Positions 58,578 through 64,000 of a stretch of DNA of 64,000 bases are shown piece after piece (position 1 is the first letter of the stretch; every line of letters starts with the position of its first letter). Made by a program: the position numbers and the translations under genes. The stretch comes from Caulobacterales bacterium. Lineage in GTDB: Bacteria; Pseudomonadota; Alphaproteobacteria; Caulobacterales; Caulobacteraceae. The stretch lies in NCBI GenBank assembly GCA_019510435.1, contig JAEKKJ010000010.1:248001-312000 (forward strand), in the 5' to 3' direction. The notes beneath the pieces are model-generated. The model was given only the letters and a program-made list of their open reading frames with translations, was not told the origin of the DNA and made no database searches.

Positions 58578-60350
58578 ATGATCCGGCTGGGCTTGGCGGC
58601 GGTCTTGGGGTGCCTGGCGTTGGCGTCGCCCGCCACGGCGGCCTGCGCCTGGCGGCCGGGCGAAGTGCTGACGCTCACCGGCAAGGTGACCTCCGGCGGC
58701 CTGGATGGGACGGTGCGGCGGCGCGTCGAACTGGGCCACGGCCGGCTCGTCGAGCGCACCGACCTGGGCGTGGTGGCCAGCGCCCATGGGTACGACGGCC
58801 GGCTGGCGTGGTCGCAGGATGTGTCCGGGGCCAGCCATGACCTGGACTCGAGCTTCGCGCGGGCCCTGGCTGTCTCCCAGGCCTGGCTGGATGCGCGCCA
58901 GGGCTGCCCGCCGGTGGTGGGGCCGGAGGCCGAGCGGCTGCCGGCGCACGAGGCTGAGGGGCGCAGCTTCACGGCCTGGCGGGTGACGCCGCGCGGCGGG
59001 GCGCCGATGGAGCTCTGGTACGACGCGCACACCGGCCGGCTTGACCGGGCCCTGATGCAGACCGCCGAGACCCGGCTGATCCGCCATTTCGACGACTGGC
59101 GCGCCGTCGGCCCGGGACGCCTCGTCGCCTTCGCCCAGCGCGACGAGTTCCCGGAGGACGAGGATGAGGTGGTCTATCGCTTCACGGCCGCCCGGCTCTC
59201 GCCGCACGCCGGCCCCGCCGACTTCCGCCGCCCAGCCCGGCCGCGCGACGCCCGGATCCTGGGACACGCCGCCGCGACCACCGTGCCGTTCGAGGACGAC
59301 CACCGCACCCGGGTCTATGTGCCGGTCTATCTGAACGGCAAGGGCCCCTTCACCTTCGAACTGGACAACGGCGGCCACTTCATCGTGGGCGAGGCGACCG
59401 CCAAGGCGGCGGGGCTTTCGGCGGCTGGGGCGTTCCACAGCACCGGCGCCGGCACCGCCGTCGCCAAGACCGGCTTTGCGCGGGTGAAGCGCCTGCGGAT
59501 CGGCGACGCCGAGATCGTGGACCTGCCCGCCCGGGTGCAGGCGATGTCGGCCGCCGCCAACGACCGCGGGCCGCGGCCGCCGCGCGCGGGCCTGCTGGGC
59601 CTGGAGCTGTTCGAGCGCTTCGTGGTCGGCATCGACCAGCGCGCCAAGACGGTGACCCTGCGGCCCATCGGGACCCCCTATCCGAAGCCGCACGGCCGGC
59701 CGCTGCCGATCACCTTCGCCGAGGACGCGCCGCTGGTGGCCGGGGCCTACCAGGGCGTGGCGGGCGACTTCATGCTGGACACCGGCAACGCGGGCGCCAC
59801 CATCGTCGAAGACTTCTGGGCCTCGGCCCACGGCCTCACCGACGGGCTGACGCGTGGCATGAAGCTGCCCGGCGTCACCCTCTCGCGCGGCGACGTTGGC
59901 ATCGGCTCCTTCACCCTGCCCGGCGAGACGGTGAGCTACTACGGCCCGGTGGAGCGGGGGTCGGAATACAGCCGCGCGGTGGCGGGCGTGTACGGCCAGC
60001 CGCTGCTCTCGCGCTTCAATGCGGTCTACGACTACGGGCGCAAGACCGTCTGGCTGGAGCCGTTGCCCGAGATGGGCGTCGTCCCCGCCAACCGCGCGGG
60101 CCTCAACGTGGCCCGGGGCACGGACGGCAAGCTTGCCGTGACCGCGGTCGTGGAGGGTTCCCCGGCCGCGGCCGCGGGCCTGCAGAAGGGCGACGTGGTG
60201 CTGGCGATCGGCGGGCAATCGGCCAAGGACCTGTCGCGCGCCGACGCCGTGGCGCTGTTCCAGCAGCCGCCGGGGACGGACCTCGACCTGCAGATCGCCT
60301 CGGGCGGCGCCGAGCGGACCGTCACCCTGCGCCTGCGCGACCTGCTCTAG
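58578..60350 (+). CDS. Aspartyl protease-like protein with C-terminal PDZ domain
   Basis: 590 residues from ATG 58578. A signal peptide ends ATAACAW. After a 220-residue N-terminal domain, two retropepsin-like lobes follow: the first has FELDNGGHF (Asp-Asn-Gly in place of Asp-Thr-Gly), the second FMLDTGNAGATIV. A PDZ domain is at the C-terminus (AVVEGSPAAAAGLQKGDVVLAIGG). It probably acts on periplasmic proteins or peptides. Confidence 0.88.
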   Translation: MIRLGLAAVLGCLALASPATAACAWRPGEVLTLTGKVTSGGLDGTVRRRVELGHGRLVERTDLGVVASAHGYDGRLAWSQDVSGASHDLDSSFARALAVSQAWLDARQGCPPVVGPEAERLPAHEAEGRSFTAWRVTPRGGAPMELWYDAHTGRLDRALMQTAETRLIRHFDDWRAVGPGRLVAFAQRDEFPEDEDEVVYRFTAARLSPHAGPADFRRPARPRDARILGHAAATTVPFEDDHRTRVYVPVYLNGKGPFTFELDNGGHFIVGEATAKAAGLSAAGAFHSTGAGTAVAKTGFARVKRLRIGDAEIVDLPARVQAMSAAANDRGPRPPRAGLLGLELFERFVVGIDQRAKTVTLRPIGTPYPKPHGRPLPITFAEDAPLVAGAYQGVAGDFMLDTGNAGATIVEDFWASAHGLTDGLTRGMKLPGVTLSRGDVGIGSFTLPGETVSYYGPVERGSEYSRAVAGVYGQPLLSRFNAVYDYGRKTVWLEPLPEMGVVPANRAGLNVARGTDGKLAVTAVVEGSPAAAAGLQKGDVVLAIGGQSAKDLSRADAVALFQQPPGTDLDLQIASGGAERTVTLRLRDLL

Positions 60351-60357
60351 CGGCGGC

Positions 60358-60768
60358 CTATTCGCCGGCCATCCGCAGGATCTCCGCCCACTCCTCGGGC
60401 CGCACCGGCGAGACCGAGAGCCGCCCCTGGCGGATCATCTCCAGCTTCGCCAGCGCCGGATTGGCCTTCATCTCCTGCAGGGTCACCGGCCGCTTCAGGG
60501 CCCGCACGGGCGCCAGCTCCACCGCCACGAAGCGGCCGGCGGGATCGCTGGCGTCCGGGAAGGCCTCCTTGACCACCTGGGCGATCCCCACCACGGCCAG
60601 GCCCTCCTGGGAGTGGTAGTAGAGCGCCTGGTCGCCGACCTTCATGGCCTTCAGCTGCAGCGCCGCGGCGTTGTTGCGCACGCCGTCCCAGACCGTCTTC
60701 CCGTCGCGCTCCAGGTCGGCGTAGGCGTATTTCGTGGGCTCGGACTTGACCAGGAAATAGGCCGTCAT
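60358..60768 (-). CDS. EVE domain protein
   Basis: 136 residues. It begins MTAYFLVKSEPTKYAYADL, with VWDGVRNNAAALQLKAMKVGD and YYHSQEGLAVVGIA, the EVE (YTH/PUA-like) signature. EVE domains bind modified bases in nucleic acids. It is convergent with the protease gene, with 7 bases between. Confidence 0.93.
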   Translation of the reverse strand: MTAYFLVKSEPTKYAYADLERDGKTVWDGVRNNAAALQLKAMKVGDQALYYHSQEGLAVVGIAQVVKEAFPDASDPAGRFVAVELAPVRALKRPVTLQEMKANPALAKLEMIRQGRLSVSPVRPEEWAEILRMAGE

Positions 60769-60912
60769 GGGAAATAGGCCGCCATGGGTGCGGTTCCTCC
60801 GTTGGGAGCGGGACCATGCCACGGCGTTTTTCGAAGGCACAGCCGGTCTTCGCGAACTGGTCGTTGACTTGGGCGTGGCGGCCGGCGTTCTGGCCACGGG
60901 AGGCAATCGCCC

Positions 60913-62358
60913 ATGTCCGCTGTCGAGTCCGCCGTCACCGAGCCCGCCGTTACAGAGGATGAGGCCGCGCTGCGGCGCGCCGCCGAGCACGCCTTCGCCT
61001 ATCTGGACAGCCTGGAGACGCGGCCCGTCGCCGCCACCGCCAGCCTCGAGGGCCTGCGCCAGGCGCTGGGGCGGCCGCTGCCCGAGCGCGGCCTTTCCGC
61101 CATCCAGGTGATCGACGAGCTGGTGGCCGACGCCTCGCCCGGCATCCTGGGCTCGCAGACCGGGCGGCACTTCGCCTGGGTGATCGGCGGCGGCGGGCCG
61201 GCGGCCATGGCGGCAGACTGGCTGACCACCGTCTGGGACCAGAACGCCGGCATCTACGCCTGCGGGCCGGCGGCCTCAGTGGTGGAGGAGGTGGCGGCGG
61301 AGTGGCTGAAGACCCTCTTCGAACTGCCCGGTGAGACCAGTGTCGGCTTCGTCACCGGGACGCAGATGGCGCACGCCACCTGCCTGGCCGCCGCACGCCA
61401 CGCGGTGCTGCGCGACCGTGGCTGGGACGTGGGCCGCCAGGGCCTCAGCGGCGCGCCGCCGATCCGCATCCTGGCCAACCCCGACCGGCACGGCTCGGTG
61501 GACCGGGCGGTGCGCTTCCTGGGCCTGGGCTCGGACTCGATCCAGCCGCTGGCGCTCGACGATGCCGGGCGGGTGACGGGGGCCGGCCTGCAGGCGGCCC
61601 TGGCGGCCGACCCTGCGCCCACCATCGTGGTGCTGCAGGCCGGCGAGCTGAACACGGCGGCGTTCGATCCCTTCGCCGAGCTGGCGCCCATCGCCCGGGC
61701 CGCCGGCGCCTGGACCCACGTGGACGGCGCCTTCGGCCTCTGGGCCAAGGTCAGCCCGGCGCGGCGGGACCTGGCCCGCGGGTTGGAGCTCTGCGATTCC
61801 TGGACCACCGACTGCCACAAGTACCTGAACGTGCCCTACGACTCGGGCCTGGCCTTCGTACGCGACGCCGAGGCGCATCGCGCGGCGTTGACCCTCTCCA
61901 CCAGCTACCTTCCTGCCGGCGGGGCGGCGCGGGACCAGATCGAGTGGAATCCGGAGTTCTCCCGCCGCGCCCGCGGCTTTGCGGTCTATGCGGCGCTGCG
62001 CGAGCTGGGACGCGAGGGCCTGGCGGCGCTGGTGGAGCGCACCTGCCGGCACGCCGAGGCGCTGGTGGAGGGCCTGGCGGCGCTGCCGGGCGCGGAGAAG
62101 GTGGCCCATCCGGCCCTCAACCAGGGCCTGGTGCGGTTCGGCGACGACCTGGCCACCGACCGGGTGATCGCGGCCGTCAATGCGGGGGGCGAGGCGTATT
62201 TCGGGGGTGTGACCTGGCGGGGACGCCGCTGCATGCGGGTCAGCGTCTGCAACTGGCGCACCAGTGAGGCGGATGTGGCGCGGGCCATCGCCGCGGCGCG
62301 GGCGGTGTTGGCGGAGGCGACGCCGGCGTCGGCTCAGGCCGCCTTGGGCTCGGCGTAG
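60913..62358 (+). CDS. PLP-dependent group II amino acid decarboxylase
   Basis: 481 residues. The PLP-Lys motif is DCHKYLNVPYDSG, with THVDGAFGLWA before it and the substrate-binding RGFAVYAALRELG later. It resembles aromatic-L-amino-acid/glutamate decarboxylases; the amino acid is not clear. Its end overlaps the convergent small gene at 62334 by 25 bases. Confidence 0.92.
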   Translation: MSAVESAVTEPAVTEDEAALRRAAEHAFAYLDSLETRPVAATASLEGLRQALGRPLPERGLSAIQVIDELVADASPGILGSQTGRHFAWVIGGGGPAAMAADWLTTVWDQNAGIYACGPAASVVEEVAAEWLKTLFELPGETSVGFVTGTQMAHATCLAAARHAVLRDRGWDVGRQGLSGAPPIRILANPDRHGSVDRAVRFLGLGSDSIQPLALDDAGRVTGAGLQAALAADPAPTIVVLQAGELNTAAFDPFAELAPIARAAGAWTHVDGAFGLWAKVSPARRDLARGLELCDSWTTDCHKYLNVPYDSGLAFVRDAEAHRAALTLSTSYLPAGGAARDQIEWNPEFSRRARGFAVYAALRELGREGLAALVERTCRHAEALVEGLAALPGAEKVAHPALNQGLVRFGDDLATDRVIAAVNAGGEAYFGGVTWRGRRCMRVSVCNWRTSEADVARAIAAARAVLAEATPASAQAALGSA

Positions 62359-62693
62359 AGGTCGCGGATGGCCTTGAGGCCCACGAACAGGGCCTCGACC
62401 TCCTCGCCGGTCGGCTCGCTGGTGAGCAGCAGGCGCCAGGCGCTCAGGTGCACGGCCAGGGCCTCGCGGTCGAAGCGGCCGGTCTCGAGCAGCTGGTCCA
62501 GCAGCTGGTAGAGGCTGCCGGTGACGCGGCCGATCGCCCCGCCCAGCTCGGCGTGGCCGGCGACCATGGCGCGCAGCAGGGTCAGGCCCGCCACGTCGAA
62601 GGTCTTGCCCAGGGTGGCGAACTGGTCCTCGACCGAGGCCAGCATCTGCTGCGCCGGCGATGGCGGGCGGGACGCGGGGGCGTCGTCGGTCAT
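62334..62693 (-). CDS. Hypothetical helical protein
   Basis: 119 residues without membrane segment or signal. The middle is rich in Leu, Ala and Glu (LLRAMVAGHAELGGAIGRVTGSLYQLLDQLLE), consistent with helices. No family recognised. Its end overlaps the end of the decarboxylase gene. Confidence 0.7.
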   Translation of the reverse strand: MTDDAPASRPPSPAQQMLASVEDQFATLGKTFDVAGLTLLRAMVAGHAELGGAIGRVTGSLYQLLDQLLETGRFDREALAVHLSAWRLLLTSEPTGEEVEALFVGLKAIRDLYAEPKAA

Positions 62694-62858
62694 CCGACGG
62701 CGAGCTCCATGTGACGCCGACCTCTGTCGGGCAGGCGACGCGACTATCGCCCAGTCCGCTTAACGGGAACCTACCTGCCGTGCGCTTTTCGGTTGCGACG
62801 CCTGGTTGTGGCCGCCATATACTTGACTCCGTCAACTAACTAGGGCCGACTGGCCTCC

Positions 62859-63803
62859 ATGGTCGAACCTGTGGACACCGTCGCCGCCGTCCGGCGCTTC
62901 AACCGCTTCTACACCCGCGCCATCGGGGTGCTGGACGGCGCCTACCTAGGCGGGCCCTACACCCTGGCCGAGAACCGGGTGCTGTACGAGATCGCCCACG
63001 GCGAGGGCGTCAGCGCGAGCCATATCGCCGCAGCCCTGGATCTGGACCCCGGCTACCTCAGCCGCATGCTGGGGCGGCTGGAGCGCGACGGCCTGGTGGC
63101 GCGGCGGCGGTCGGACAGCGATGCGCGCAGCAGCGTGCTGACCCTGACGCCGCAGGGGCAGAGCTACTTCGACGGGATGAACGCCCGCACCGTGGCCCAG
63201 GTGGAGGCGCTGATCGGGCGGCTGTCGCCGCCGGAGCGGTCTCGGCTGGCGGGCGCGCTGGACACCGCCCACGGCCTGCTGAACGGCGCGCCGGCGCCGC
63301 TGGAGGTGGTCCTGCGACCCCACCAGCCCGGCGACATGGGCTGGGTGACCGAGCAGCACGCCCGGGTCTATGGCGAAGAGTACGGTTGGGGCGCGGGGAT
63401 CGAGGCCTTGACCGCCCGGATCTGCGCCGACTTCCTGGAAAAGTTCGATCCGGCGCGGGAGCGCTGCTGGATCGCGGAGCGCGACGGGGTGCGGCTGGGC
63501 TCGGTGTTCCTGGTCAGGGAGAGCGACGAGGTCGCGCGCCTGCGCCTCCTCCTGCTGACGCCGGAGGCGCGGGGGCTGGGCCTGGGCCGCAAGCTGGTGG
63601 AGGCCTGCGTCGCCTTCGCCCGCGAGGCCGGCTACCAGGAGATCGTGCTCTGGACCCATGCGGTGCTGATCGCCGCGCGCAAGATCTACGCGGCTACCGG
63701 CTTCACCGTCGTGGAGACCTGGACCCACGACGAGTTCGGCAAGCCCGAGGTCAGCGAGACGTGGCGGCTGCGGCTTTCGCCGGACGCCGGATCCCCTTCC
63801 TGA
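62859..63803 (+). CDS. MarR winged-helix fused to GNAT acetyltransferase
   Basis: 314 residues. The MarR half (about 1-140) has ASHIAAALDLDPGYLSRMLGRLE and the wing RRRSDSDARSSVLTLTPQG. The GNAT half (about 150-314) has the acetyl-CoA loop LTPEARGLGLGRKLVEACVAFA. Such fusions are common regulators that modify a small molecule or protein. The target is unknown. Confidence 0.93.
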   Translation: MVEPVDTVAAVRRFNRFYTRAIGVLDGAYLGGPYTLAENRVLYEIAHGEGVSASHIAAALDLDPGYLSRMLGRLERDGLVARRRSDSDARSSVLTLTPQGQSYFDGMNARTVAQVEALIGRLSPPERSRLAGALDTAHGLLNGAPAPLEVVLRPHQPGDMGWVTEQHARVYGEEYGWGAGIEALTARICADFLEKFDPARERCWIAERDGVRLGSVFLVRESDEVARLRLLLLTPEARGLGLGRKLVEACVAFAREAGYQEIVLWTHAVLIAARKIYAATGFTVVETWTHDEFGKPEVSETWRLRLSPDAGSPS

Positions 63804-64000
63804 GCGTGCCGCTGGCGATGGGCCGGAAGTCGGATCCGCCGGCCGCCGCCATCGAGAAGGCGACCGACAACGTCTTCGGATCGACCAGTTCGTAGGCCAG
63901 ACGGAAAGCGGGCCCGGCGCCGGGCGCGGTGGTGAAGACCACCGACTTGTCCGGCGTCACGGCGGCCGAGGCATAGTGGATCACATGCTGCCCGTCGGTG
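63751..64000 (-). CDS. Unknown protein, C-terminal part (cut by window end)
   Basis: At least 82 residues are visible, continuing upstream beyond base 64000 (TDGQHVIHYASAAVTPDK). The C-terminal SGTLRKGIRRP tail is basic. The segment looks like a beta-rich binding-protein fold; family unknown. It overlaps the end of the MarR-GNAT gene by 53 bases. Confidence 0.65.
   Translation of the reverse strand, partial: TDGQHVIHYASAAVTPDKSVVFTTAPGAGPAFRLAYELVDPKTLSVAFSMAAAGGSDFRPIASGTLRKGIRRPAKAAAATSR

Overview
The window is about 64 kb of very GC-rich (roughly 70%) chromosomal DNA with densely packed, often overlapping genes. It looks like an alphaproteobacterium of the family Caulobacteraceae (Phenylobacterium or Caulobacter type). 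The reasons are the chvI-chvG-hprK-EIIA-HPr cluster, a CYP153-type P450 with its own ferredoxin and reductase, the single-domain form of HprK, and many 4-bp ATGA or TGATG gene overlaps. I found no rRNA, tRNA, CRISPR array, complete insertion sequence or prophage. Family names come from recognising motifs by eye, not from database searches.

Layout. 1-2.1 kb: end of sdhA, then sdhB. 2.2-6.5 kb: a Sel1 protein, a TetR regulator, and a CYP153-like P450 divergent from a ferredoxin reductase and [2Fe-2S] ferredoxin, a complete three-part hydroxylase. 6.6-8.9 kb: a ClC exchanger with a tiny coupled gene and a VOC protein. 8.9-15.5 kb: the accessory part, with orphan genes of lower GC (DUF4238 protein, small membrane and secreted proteins, a possible nuclease-fold protein), a 26-bp-arm hairpin, an orphan protein with four terminase-small-subunit-like HTH repeats, and two gene remnants (MBL hydrolase and LysR) joined head to head. 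15.5-20.4 kb: CoA, quinone and hydroxyproline metabolism plus an amine-oxidase-like flavoprotein. 20.4-27.8 kb: a two-domain M16 peptidase, LysR, ohr/ohrR with palindromic operators, a DUF2268 protease and an Rsm22-like methyltransferase. 27.8-37.3 kb: an acetyl-CoA synthetase with a second degenerate C-terminal domain, creatininase family, Rieske, YciI, gpsA, tsaD, hemC, CPBP protease and GST. 37.3-42.6 kb: a 570-residue unknown divergent from chvI-chvG-hprK-EIIA-HPr, where HPr appears to start with CTG. 42.7-43.4 kb: three tandem copies of a 220-bp palindromic element. 43.4-52.6 kb: ABC-2 exporter, bioB, a broken ahcY, NmrA/TetR pair, pyridoxal kinase, acylphosphatase and a serine hydrolase. 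52.6-57.9 kb: more hairpin repeats, a previously unlisted 35-residue membrane peptide, an operon of metallophosphoesterase, cupredoxin, ECF sigma and anti-sigma, then RarD-like permease and asd. 58-64 kb: thioesterase, aspartyl protease-PDZ protein, EVE protein, PLP decarboxylase, a MarR-GNAT fusion and a gene cut by the window end.

The most unusual signals are: (1) intergenic hairpins whose arms are built from three copies of a 9-10 bp motif, in several unrelated sequence versions, one of them forming a 225-bp element with terminal inverted repeats; (2) the acetyl-CoA synthetase with a duplicated C-terminal domain in which the key lysine is glutamate; (3) an apparent 65-bp deletion and frameshift in ahcY; (4) the four-repeat terminase-like orphan; (5) a small membrane peptide with its own Shine-Dalgarno, dyad operator and terminator.
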